From contig CAZKFA010000001.1 of the NCBI GenBank assembly GCA_964551925.1, positions 27,455 through 91,454 of the forward strand: a stretch of 64,000 nucleotides of DNA, written 5' to 3'. The notes under the pieces were generated by a model. It was not told where the DNA came from. It did not search any database and saw nothing but the letters and a program-made list of their open reading frames with translations. The position numbers were made by a program, and so were the translations under genes. The stretch comes from CAZKFA01 sp964551925 (GTDB lineage Bacteria; Cyanobacteriota; Vampirovibrionia; LMEP-6097). Shown here in pieces: positions 27,752 through 34,939 of this stretch (the stretch's first letter is position 1; each line of letters begins with the position of its first letter).

Positions 27752-28489
27752 TTGGTGCAACGCAATTATAGATTTAGCCTTAATCCTGAAGATAAGCTTG
27801 AAAGCAAGCTTATGGTAGTTAACAATAAAGATTTAATACACCAAATTACAAATGTTCTGAGATTAAGACCAGGACACAAAGAAGGGCTTAGTTTTATTGA
27901 TGGTAGTGGGCTTGTTTATGAGGTCAAGATGATTAGCCAAGGCAAAAAAAAAATTGATTTTGAGATTATTAGCACAGTGGCTTCTCCTCGTGAATTGAAA
28001 CAGCAAATTAGATTCTTTGTACCTATGATTAAGAAAGAATCCTTTGCCTTTATGATTCAAAAGCTTACAGAGATTGGTGTACAAGAGATAGTCCCGGTGA
28101 GTTTTGCGCGCTCGCAGAGAAAAAACATAGAGGCTTTTAATAAGGATAAGATGCTGAAAATCATTTCTGAAGCTACGGAACAGTGTGAGGGAGCTGTTTA
28201 TACTAAGCTCTCTGATATTATTGAGTTTGAAAATTTGTCTTATTATACACCGTATAGTAGCGCTTATTATGCTAGTGAGCGTTTGTCGTTAACAGCAGCA
28301 AGTCAAGCAGTTAGTTTGGTAAATAGCGACGTTGTAAACTTATTGGTTGGACCAGAAGGTGGATTGACGGATGAAGAAGTTGAGATTCTGGATTCATTGG
28401 GATTTGCGGCTACGAGTTTGGGTCCGCGCTTGCTGAAGGCAGAGACTGCGGCGATTTGTTTAGTTAGTAGTATTATGACAAAGCCTTAG
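27752..28489 (+). CDS. rsmE: 16S rRNA (uracil1498-N3)-methyltransferase
   Basis: A 245-aa SPOUT methyltransferase that methylates U1498 of 16S rRNA. The N-terminal PUA-like part has HQITNVLRLRPG. The SPOUT half has KLTEIGVQEIVPVSFARSQ and the SAM-binding knot LLVGPEGGLTDEEVE and SLGPRLLKAETAAI. The start is TTG 27752 or GTG 27755; no ATG fits the domain start. Between the two halves the protein has YYTPYSS, encoded by a dispersed palindrome, in a region that is normally short in the family. The 3' end overlaps the convergent repeat-rich protein gene by 17 bases. Confidence 0.9.
   Translation: MVQRNYRFSLNPEDKLESKLMVVNNKDLIHQITNVLRLRPGHKEGLSFIDGSGLVYEVKMISQGKKKIDFEIISTVASPRELKQQIRFFVPMIKKESFAFMIQKLTEIGVQEIVPVSFARSQRKNIEAFNKDKMLKIISEATEQCEGAVYTKLSDIIEFENLSYYTPYSSAYYASERLSLTAASQAVSLVNSDVVNLLVGPEGGLTDEEVEILDSLGFAATSLGPRLLKAETAAICLVSSIMTKP
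28241..28260. repeat. dispersed palindrome, copy 3 (in rsmE)
   Basis: Core TATAC-ACC-GTATA, read in rsmE as YYTPYS. Confidence 0.85.
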
Positions 28490-29786
28490 TTAAAAGCTCT
28501 TGATGTATAGCTTGCTCTGCTTTTGAATCGACTGGTTGATTTATATATTTAGCATCAGCCTCATCAATAACTGTTCTGCCCATACTGTTGTCTAGAACTG
28601 CTCTTGGGCTATTTATGACTTTGGCTGTTGTACTGTCTCTTAGATTTGTCTCTGGGCTGTTATGAATTTCAAACCTAGAACAGTATTGAGTCTGAGCTTT
28701 ATTACTATCTTTAATTAGAACATCATCGCATTGATCAACAGTGACATTTGAGCTTCTCTGGATTGTAGGCTTTACACTAATTTGGATATTTACGTTAGGG
28801 CTCTCTTGAATTGTTGCTTCTGGTGCTCCTGAGATGTTAGCTTGCTGTTCTAGAGTCTCTAAGATGGTTCTTGCAAAGACTTCATTTTGTGCTTCGCTCA
28901 TGGCTTCAAAATTACCATCTTCAGCAACGATCTTTACTGACTCTTGTTTGTATTGATTATTGATTTCTGCTCCTAAAGTATTATTGTCTTGAGGGCTGTT
29001 TCTGATTGTTGATAAAGGTGAATGTAAAATTCCATTACCACCGCTATTGTCTGTGAGTATTTTATAACTATAAGCTGCAGCTAATCCTGGAGAAGTTAGT
29101 ATATTACCGTTGTTAATCTCATAACCAACTGAATTGGGGCTGTAATGTACACTGGTATTAGAAGATTGACTGTAATGAGCATTCTCACTATCATTCATCT
29201 TCAAGTATTCACACGCATATACTCGTCCATTTCTAGAATTAAGCATTTCTACTTTATCAGAATCCAAAACTTGGCCACCGTCACTGTTCTCCACATGTAG
29301 CCAATGACTAAACCAACCAAAAAATTCTGGACTATTTTTGATAACTCCAAATTCACATTCATGTAACTCTGTTGCTGGGCTATTGATAACGCTGGTATTG
29401 TTACAAACCTCACCAAGAATAGTGTTTGGACTGTTTATGACTATAGTGTTGTTTGATTGAACTCTAGTGCCATCACTGTTAATTAGAATATTGCCTTCGA
29501 CAGCATCTGCCAGCATAGAACTAGCTTGTTGGATATCACTATCACTAATTAGACTAAGATCTTCTCCTGCTTTGAAAACAGCAGTGTGTCTTCCTTTAGC
29601 AGCATCCCAGAGCAAAGGAATGATTGCGCCAGCTTTATTGGTAGCAAGGTTGAATTTGCCTGTTGTTGGAATACTTATAGCTTGTCCGTCGCGGGTCGTG
29701 TAGCTAGACTGCGCATCTGGCACTAAAGATTGTCTAAGAACATCGATTTGTGCTTTTGAGATAGGACTATTAGTCGTGATTTTCAT
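28473..29786 (-). CDS. large protein with NSP-type short repeats (possible beta-solenoid)
   Basis: I do not recognise this 437-aa protein. Residues about 100-270 and 325-405 contain many short irregular repeats built on a hydrophobic-x-(N/D/E/R)-S-P motif, for example VINSPNTILGE, VINSPATELHE, VIKNSPEFFG, EIHNSPETNLRD and VINSPRAVLDN, spaced by roughly 14 to 21 residues. Asn, Ser and Thr are abundant. This is the pattern of a beta-solenoid, which is an inference. No signal peptide is seen. A helical stretch separates the two repeat blocks, and the C-terminus is helical. Confidence 0.65.
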   Translation of the reverse strand: MKITTNSPISKAQIDVLRQSLVPDAQSSYTTRDGQAISIPTTGKFNLATNKAGAIIPLLWDAAKGRHTAVFKAGEDLSLISDSDIQQASSMLADAVEGNILINSDGTRVQSNNTIVINSPNTILGEVCNNTSVINSPATELHECEFGVIKNSPEFFGWFSHWLHVENSDGGQVLDSDKVEMLNSRNGRVYACEYLKMNDSENAHYSQSSNTSVHYSPNSVGYEINNGNILTSPGLAAAYSYKILTDNSGGNGILHSPLSTIRNSPQDNNTLGAEINNQYKQESVKIVAEDGNFEAMSEAQNEVFARTILETLEQQANISGAPEATIQESPNVNIQISVKPTIQRSSNVTVDQCDDVLIKDSNKAQTQYCSRFEIHNSPETNLRDSTTAKVINSPRAVLDNSMGRTVIDEADAKYINQPVDSKAEQAIHQELLTKALS

Positions 29787-29975
29787 GATTTATTGACTTA
29801 TCTTACTATGTAAAAAGCGTAATGTCAATACGTTTGTATTTTTTGATAATTCTATTGATATTAACAAAATTTAATTCAAGTTCAGGGGTTTCAACCTAGT
29901 TTTCTTAAACGAATCTTAATTAAACCTGTCAATAAGGTGGGGGAGGGAATAGTTCAAGAGACTTAGGGAGGTTTG

Positions 29976-30302
29976 ATGTACGAAAATGAATTTATAGTGT
30001 TAGATAAAGTAAAAGTGTCGGATTTATTAAATAGATTCTTGGAAAATTGTCAGGAACTGTCAGAAAGAAGTACTGATGATTATACTTTATCCTATGTGGC
30101 AGACACGGTTGCAGCTATTTATTATTACCGTGAGTACGATTCTTGTGAGAGTTTCTTGCAAGCTAATACTGATGCTATTGATGATGAGCGAGCAGAGTGG
30201 GTCAGGTATATGTGGCGTACCCTTAACTCTATGGATGATGTGCAGAGAGCAGAAGTGGTAATAGAGTCATTGACTCAATTACCAGCTGTCTCAGGTATAT
30301 AA
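29976..30302 (+). CDS. small acidic cytosolic protein, unknown
   Basis: A 108-aa protein with no family I recognise. ATG 29976 is preferred to TTG 29973 because AGGGAGG (29965-29971) is at correct spacing only for the ATG. This is one of the strongest Shine-Dalgarno sequences in the window. The sequence is acidic and predicted helical (VSDLLNRFLENCQELSE and VADTVAAIYYYREYDSCESF), without membrane segments. Its end overlaps the convergent DHH phosphoesterase gene by 28 bases. Confidence 0.65.
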   Translation: MYENEFIVLDKVKVSDLLNRFLENCQELSERSTDDYTLSYVADTVAAIYYYREYDSCESFLQANTDAIDDERAEWVRYMWRTLNSMDDVQRAEVVIESLTQLPAVSGI

Positions 30303-31333
30303 TGCTCTATTAAATTAAAGACTTTGTGTTTGAGTTCTTCAGCGCTGCTTGCTTCTGTATTGAAGCCAGCGGCTCTGGAGTGACCTCCACCATTGAGTTG
30401 TGTCGCAAAGCTAGAGCAATCGAAGAAGTCCACTGAACTGCGTAAGCTACCTTTGAAGTGTCCAGGTATTCTCGCTTCGCGTAGGTATAAGCAGAGATCT
30501 AAACCTTTAATGCGCATGATGTGGTCGACAATCTCGTCGGTATCTTCGTCTTTGGCACCGAGGCTTTGGAGATCTTCTTTGCTTGTATAAGTGTAAGCAA
30601 TTTTAATTTGTTGCTTACCATATTTAAGTTCACTAATAGTTAGGCGACTTAATGCCGTGCCAATGATTTTGATAGCACGGAAGGGTATTTGGTTGAATAA
30701 TTGGTTGTGTAGGTTGCTTGGATTGGCTCCGAGCAATGTTAATTCCTGAGCCCATTTGAAGACGTTGGCGTTGGTATTGCTGTGGCGAAAACCACCAGTA
30801 TCTGTGAGTAAGGTTATATAGTACAAGCTTGCTAAGTCAGCATCTGTCGTGATTTGTTTTGGTAGCATCTCTGCTAAGCAATTTACGACTTGTCCAGTGC
30901 AAGTAGCATCGGGATCAACGAAGTTAAGGTCGCCATAAAGTGGATTAGAAAGATGATGATCTATATTGCATTTGGTCTTGGCGCGTTTCCAGATATCCCC
31001 AGCACTAGCTAATCGAGCGATAGAGCCGCAATCACAGCTAAAACTTATATCATAACTTTCTAGTAAACCAGACGGGTTTTGTGATGAGATAACCTTTTCT
31101 TGGTCTGGAAAGAATTTGTAAATTTCTGGAACGGTGTCATGCATGACTCTGTCTACACGCCGGATACCTGCTTGCTCTAGTACTTTTGCTAGAGCTAACA
31201 TTGAAGCTAAGGTATCACCATCTGGGTTGACGTGAGCAAGAACGACAGCGGATTGAGCCGTCATAATCTTCTCAACCATGATTTTGCTCTGAATAGTACT
31301 TTGGGATTGAATTAATTCTTTGCTTAGAACCAT
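30275..31333 (-). CDS. nrnA: DHH/DHHA1 family phosphoesterase (NrnA-like)
   Basis: A 352-aa protein of the DHH superfamily. The metal-binding motifs are HVNPDGDTLASMLAL near residue 35, SCDCGSIARL, and the name-giving NIDHHLSNP near residue 123. The C-terminal DHHA1 domain ends with LNGGGHSRAAGF. NrnA-type members degrade short RNA oligomers and in some species dephosphorylate pAp. The exact substrate cannot be told from sequence. TAAAAT lies 7 bases before the ATG. A strong inverted repeat separates it from divergent mazG. Confidence 0.88.
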   Translation of the reverse strand: MVLSKELIQSQSTIQSKIMVEKIMTAQSAVVLAHVNPDGDTLASMLALAKVLEQAGIRRVDRVMHDTVPEIYKFFPDQEKVISSQNPSGLLESYDISFSCDCGSIARLASAGDIWKRAKTKCNIDHHLSNPLYGDLNFVDPDATCTGQVVNCLAEMLPKQITTDADLASLYYITLLTDTGGFRHSNTNANVFKWAQELTLLGANPSNLHNQLFNQIPFRAIKIIGTALSRLTISELKYGKQQIKIAYTYTSKEDLQSLGAKDEDTDEIVDHIMRIKGLDLCLYLREARIPGHFKGSLRSSVDFFDCSSFATQLNGGGHSRAAGFNTEASSAEELKHKVFNLIEHYIPETAGN

Positions 31334-31340
31334 TGTTTTA

Positions 31341-31346
31341 ATTTTA
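31341..31346 (-). promoter_or_regulatory. extended -10 box of the DHH gene (leaderless)
   Basis: Minus-strand TGCTAAAAT; the hexamer ends 7 bases before the ATG. Confidence 0.5.
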
Positions 31347-31351
31347 GCATT

Positions 31352-31406
31352 AGACTTGTCCCCAAATGGCTTATAACGCAGTTATAAGCCATTTGGGGAC
31401 AAGTCT
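31352..31406. repeat. 55-bp perfect hairpin between divergent genes
   Basis: Perfect 26-bp arms (31352-31377 and 31381-31406) flank the 3-base loop GCA. The outer ends read AGACTTGTCCCC. There is no T-run, and the hairpin lies between two divergent promoters, so it is not a terminator. It may be a small palindromic mobile element or an operator. Confidence 0.9.
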
Positions 31407-31442
31407 TTAGAATTATTCTGAAAGCTACTAATATCTAACGGT

Positions 31443-31448
31443 TATAAT
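31443..31448 (+). promoter_or_regulatory. -10 box of mazG (leaderless)
   Basis: TATAAT, 8 bases before the mazG ATG. Confidence 0.5.
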
Positions 31449-31456
31449 ATAAATCA

Positions 31457-32290
31457 ATGAGCGAAGCCTTCGATAAATTAAACGAAACTATAGCTGCGAT
31501 CCGTGATCCGCAGACTGGTTGTGTTTGGAATCTTAAACAAGATCATAGTAGCCTTAAACGTTATTTACTTGAAGAATTATATGAAGTGCTCGAAGCGATA
31601 GATTCTTTAGATGCGACTACTGAGAGTTACTCTAACTTAGAAGAAGAGCTTGGTGATTTGCTTTTGCAAATAATCCTTCATTCTAAATTAGCTTCAGAGA
31701 AAGGATATTTTGATCTTGATGATGTCGCTCATAGATTGAACGAGAAGATGATCAAGCGTCATCCTCATGTCTTTGGTAAGGATAAGGCTGTAACTACTCA
31801 GGATGTCGATAAACATTGGGATAGAGAGAAGTCTAAAGAGAAATCAAGCCGTGAGTCTATCTTTGAAGGTATTCCGCGTGAGATGCCAGCACTCGCTCGT
31901 GCTTGGAAGATCTCTAAGAAAGCTGTTAAAGAAAGTTTTGAATGGGATGAAGAATATAAATTATTTGATCAATTGAAATCAGAACTTGCTGAGTTAGATG
32001 AAGTGGTAACTCAGGCAAGAGCCGCTGGTAATGATCCTTACAAAGATGGTTTTCTTGATGAGGCGCAGAGGCAGGCTGCTGAGCTTGAGCTTGGTGATAT
32101 TTTATTTACTGTAGTCAACATTGCTCGTTGGTACAAGATTGACCCAGAGGATGCTTTGAGGCAAACTAACAATAAATTTGTGAAGCGTTTTGATGTGATG
32201 CAAAAACTTGCCAAGAAAAAGTTAAGTGAATATTCAATCGCTGAGTTAGAGGCTCTTTGGCAAGAGGCAAAGTGCAATATGCTAAAATAG
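31457..32290 (+). CDS. mazG: nucleoside triphosphate pyrophosphohydrolase MazG
   Basis: A 277-aa two-domain MazG that hydrolyses NTPs to NMP and PPi as house-cleaning. The first domain contains CVWNLKQDHSSLKRYLLEE and the metal-binding EELGDLLLQIILHSKLA near residue 65. KMIKRHPHVFG is diagnostic. The second MazG domain has ELELGDILFTVVNIARWY near residue 212. Size is typical. argF follows after 4 bases, so the two are one unit; mazG itself seems to be translated from a leaderless mRNA. Confidence 0.95.
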   Translation: MSEAFDKLNETIAAIRDPQTGCVWNLKQDHSSLKRYLLEELYEVLEAIDSLDATTESYSNLEEELGDLLLQIILHSKLASEKGYFDLDDVAHRLNEKMIKRHPHVFGKDKAVTTQDVDKHWDREKSKEKSSRESIFEGIPREMPALARAWKISKKAVKESFEWDEEYKLFDQLKSELAELDEVVTQARAAGNDPYKDGFLDEAQRQAAELELGDILFTVVNIARWYKIDPEDALRQTNNKFVKRFDVMQKLAKKKLSEYSIAELEALWQEAKCNMLK

Positions 32291-32294
32291 TTAT

Positions 32295-33191
32295 ATGGCA
32301 AGCCATTTCCTTAGTATTCATGATGTTAGTAAGCAAGAGCTTACAGATTTACTTAGCTCAGCAGAAACCCTAAAAGCCGAACTTAAACAAGGTAAGGATC
32401 AAACGCATTTATTGAGAAACAAAAATCTCGGTATGATTTTTGAGAAGCCGAGTCTTAGAACTCGTATTAGTTTTGAGGTTGGTATGTATCAACTCGGCGG
32501 ACACGTGGTTGTGCTGGATGGTAATGAGATTAAAGTTGGTTCGCGTGAGACGCGCGCTGATGTCTCTCGAGTAATGTCACGCTACCTTGATGGTATCATG
32601 ATAAGAACCTTTGGGCATGCGGGTTTGGAAGAGACAGCTAAATACTCATCAATTCCTATTATTAACGGTTTAAGTGATAGAGAGCATCCTTGTCAAACGC
32701 TTGCTGATCTACTTACTATAAAAGAAGCTTTTGGTAAATTAGAAGGACTCAAAATTGCTTATATTGGTGATGGTAATAACACTGTAAGAAGTTTAATGCT
32801 TGCTTGTACTAAACTTGGCATTCACATACATGTCGCTTGTCCATTGGGTTATGAGCCTGGTGCTGAATATGATTCGGAATTCACCACTGTCTCTCATGGT
32901 GTCGGTGAAGCCGCGCAAGACGCGGATGTCATCTACACTGATGTCTGGTCAAGTATGGGACAAGAAAAAGAAGCACAGCAGAGAAGAGAAGCTTTTGCTG
33001 GTTATCAAGTGAATAAAGCACTATTAGAAGAATATCCTAAGAAGCATGCGATAGTCTTACACTGTCTACCAGCACATCGTGGTGAAGAAATCACTGCTGA
33101 AGCTTTAGAGAGCCATGAAGAGACTATTTTGCGTCAAGCCGAGAATCGCCTGCATACTCAGAAGGCTGTATTGCTTAAATTGCTTAGTTAG
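32295..33191 (+). CDS. argF: ornithine carbamoyltransferase
   Basis: A 298-aa transcarbamylase that makes citrulline from carbamoyl phosphate and ornithine for arginine synthesis. The carbamoyl-phosphate loop is FEKPSLRTRISFEVG near residue 49. HPCQTLADLLT lies near residue 131. The ornithine site contains DVWSSMGQE, and the catalytic Cys is in VLHCLPAHRGEEI near residue 255. It is coupled to mazG by a 4-base gap. The 3' end overlaps convergent thyX by 8 bases. Confidence 0.95.
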   Translation: MASHFLSIHDVSKQELTDLLSSAETLKAELKQGKDQTHLLRNKNLGMIFEKPSLRTRISFEVGMYQLGGHVVVLDGNEIKVGSRETRADVSRVMSRYLDGIMIRTFGHAGLEETAKYSSIPIINGLSDREHPCQTLADLLTIKEAFGKLEGLKIAYIGDGNNTVRSLMLACTKLGIHIHVACPLGYEPGAEYDSEFTTVSHGVGEAAQDADVIYTDVWSSMGQEKEAQQRREAFAGYQVNKALLEEYPKKHAIVLHCLPAHRGEEITAEALESHEETILRQAENRLHTQKAVLLKLLS

Positions 33192-33969
33192 TAGAGCTTG
33201 CTTTAAGAGCTGCGAGTTTTGCCATTTCTTGAGCATCTTCGTCGCGCAGTTCTTGGAAACATTCAATTGCAATTGGGAAGCGATTCTTCACCAACTCTAA
33301 AGAAGCGTGAGCGTACTGTTGTATCTCCCACTGAGCTTCTTTTGGAGCGCGTAACATATACCAGTGCATAAAATTACGCAAATTGACTGTCGCGATAAAT
33401 TCAGTATGTGAGCCGACCGGAAGCACTCCTCGAGCCTGTTCGCGGCAGACTCCGAGTTCTAATAATTCGTTATATGCTGTGATGGTTGCTTGAGCGGCAC
33501 GATCATAAATCTCTGCTGCTTTAGCTTGATTAATGCTGACTGCTTCAACACTTGCTTGTTTGTTTTGCTGCGCTTGTTCACGAAACTCAGTCGGTTGATA
33601 AATAGTATTAGTGAACACTGTATAACGTGCAGAGATCTCGTTGAATACCCAGCATCTGTGCTTCATCCATTGGCGAGCGATATAGATTGGACACTTTACT
33701 CTAAACTTAAGTGAGTTCTGTTCAAATGGAGTCCAGTGTTTGTGTTTCGCCAAAAACTTGATTAGCTTCTTGTCGCGATCGGTTAGTTCTGTCGATTCGG
33801 AATTGTAAGAAACTCGAGCCGCATTAACTATCGATAAATCATCACCCATGCTGTCTATAAGTTCCATATAGCCAAGCACGCCAAGATCCGCAAATAAAGG
33901 ATTGTCTTTGTTTGCAGTAACCTTACCGTTACCGTCTTTGAGTTCTATGTCATCAGTTGTTTTAGCCAT
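33184..33969 (-). CDS. thyX: FAD-dependent thymidylate synthase
   Basis: A 261-aa ThyX, which methylates dUMP using methylene-THF and FAD. The ThyX motif region reads KHRCWVFNEISARYT near residue 103, so the usual first Arg of RHRx7S is Lys while the His, Arg, Ser and following NEIS are kept. LVSA/NAARVSYNSEST-like N-terminal and VNLRNFMHWYMLRAP C-terminal segments agree with the family. There is a TAAAAT element 7 bases before the ATG. A dispersed palindrome lies a little further upstream (34001-34020). Confidence 0.93.
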   Translation of the reverse strand: MAKTTDDIELKDGNGKVTANKDNPLFADLGVLGYMELIDSMGDDLSIVNAARVSYNSESTELTDRDKKLIKFLAKHKHWTPFEQNSLKFRVKCPIYIARQWMKHRCWVFNEISARYTVFTNTIYQPTEFREQAQQNKQASVEAVSINQAKAAEIYDRAAQATITAYNELLELGVCREQARGVLPVGSHTEFIATVNLRNFMHWYMLRAPKEAQWEIQQYAHASLELVKNRFPIAIECFQELRDEDAQEMAKLAALKASSTN

Positions 33970-33976
33970 TGATATT

Positions 33977-33982
33977 ATTTTA
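33977..33982 (-). promoter_or_regulatory. extended -10 box of thyX (leaderless)
   Basis: Minus-strand TGCTAAAAT; the hexamer ends 7 bases before the thyX ATG. Confidence 0.55.
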
Positions 33983-34000
33983 GCATTATGGTGCTAGGGT

Positions 34001-34020
34001 TTATTATACACTGTATAGTG
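34001..34020. repeat. dispersed palindrome, copy 4 (intergenic)
   Basis: Core TATAC-ACT-GTATA, between divergent thyX and the coiled-coil protein gene. Confidence 0.9.
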
Positions 34021-34106
34021 AGGAATTCTGAGGTGTACGTAAATTCACTAGACTTGCTTTAGGAGCTGTAATTTGGTGTTAAAATTTAGGTATACGGGGG
34101 TATAAT

Positions 34107-34508
34107 ATGATTGGAGAGGATGAAGTGATCTTCGATACTTATAAGCAAGTTAAGAAGCTTATGGCTGCTGGTGTTCCAGAGCCTCAAGCTGAAGCTCAAG
34201 TAGAAATTTTTATTCAATTTATAGACGGCAATTTGGCAACAAAAGTGAGTCTAGCTCAAGTTGCTGCTGATTTGAAGCGAGATATGAAGGAGCTTGAGGC
34301 TGGTTTGAAGCGAGATATGAAGGAGCTTGAGGCTGGTTTGAAGCGAGATATAAAAGAACTTGAAACCAATCTCAAGCACGATATCAAAGACTTAGATCTC
34401 AAAATAGAAAGTTTACGAATTAATCTAAGCAAAGAGATCACTATTAAGATGGGTGTGATGGCAGCGATCACTATTTCGGTGCTAGCGACTTTAATTAAAC
34501 TTGGCTAG
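34107..34508 (+). CDS. DUF1640/CCDC90-like coiled-coil membrane protein
   Basis: A 133-aa protein: a short conserved head (FDTYKQVKKLMAAGVPEPQAEAQVE), then a coiled coil of 11-residue repeats (LKRDMKELEAG twice, then two diverged copies), then a C-terminal membrane helix (MGVMAAITISVLATLIKL). This is the layout of DUF1640 proteins, whose function is unknown. TATAAT directly abuts ATG 34107. If that is the -10 box, the true start is more likely GTG 34125, which has GGAGAGG at proper distance. The 33-bp DNA repeats at 34272-34370 encode the coil. Confidence 0.75.
   Translation: MIGEDEVIFDTYKQVKKLMAAGVPEPQAEAQVEIFIQFIDGNLATKVSLAQVAADLKRDMKELEAGLKRDMKELEAGLKRDIKELETNLKHDIKDLDLKIESLRINLSKEITIKMGVMAAITISVLATLIKLG
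34272..34370 (+). repeat. 33-bp tandem repeats in coiled-coil gene
   Basis: Two identical 33-bp units plus a diverged third, each encoding one hendecad of the coiled coil. Unit number can change without frameshift. Confidence 0.85.
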
Positions 34509-34512
34509 AATG

Positions 34513-34762
34513 GACTTGTTGCGAAAATCGCCCATAGCTGCGTTGCGCTCGTCCTCAGAATTACGGGGGCTTCATTTAATATTGAAGCATTCAGTAAAAT
34601 TGACCCCTGAACATTGACGGGTAGTCAACTCAGCTTCCTCGTCCTCGCAAGCCTTACGAGGGGATCGTTATCTACAATCTCGGCTAAGAATGGAAGCCCC
34701 CGGAGCATCAAGAATAATTGCTTTGCAATTATTCGCAGATAGAACGATTTTCGCAACAAGTC
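34513..34762. mobile_element. 250-bp MITE-like element with terminal inverted repeats
   Basis: The perfect 18-bp ends GACTTGTTGCGAAAATCG and its complement delimit 250 bp with no coding capacity. An inner pair (CGGGGGCTTC / GAAGCCCCCG) extends the symmetry. It lies between the convergent coiled-coil gene and a 55-aa gene. No transposase is present, so it would be non-autonomous if mobile. Confidence 0.7.
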
Positions 34763-34771
34763 TAATATAAG

Positions 34772-34939
34772 TTACTTAGCAAACTTATTAAACATGACCA
34801 TTTTAGTACTTTCTTGATTAACTTGTTTCTCGGCTTCACGCAGTTCGTCGATTTCCGTTGCCATTGCTAGAAGCTGCTCATTGATTAGCTTTGGGTCTAT
34901 TTGCCAAGATTTGGCGTCGATAAATTGTAAGTCTTTCAT
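34772..34939 (-). CDS. 55-aa protein coupled to the 627-aa protein
   Basis: A small reading frame starting MKDLQFIDAKSWQIDPK, acidic and helical in its second half (EIDELREAEKQVNQEST). It has AGGAG upstream, and its ATG overlaps the TGA of the 627-aa gene (ATGA), a clear sign of translational coupling. I recognise no family. It probably works with, or is dosed with, the large protein. The right end of the MITE-like element lies 9 bases beyond its stop. Confidence 0.7.
   Translation of the reverse strand: MKDLQFIDAKSWQIDPKLINEQLLAMATEIDELREAEKQVNQESTKMVMFNKFAK

Noticed and set aside
33605..33630. AACACTGTATAACG in thyX as a palindrome copy
   Set aside because: Only the right arm is present; the left arm is missing.
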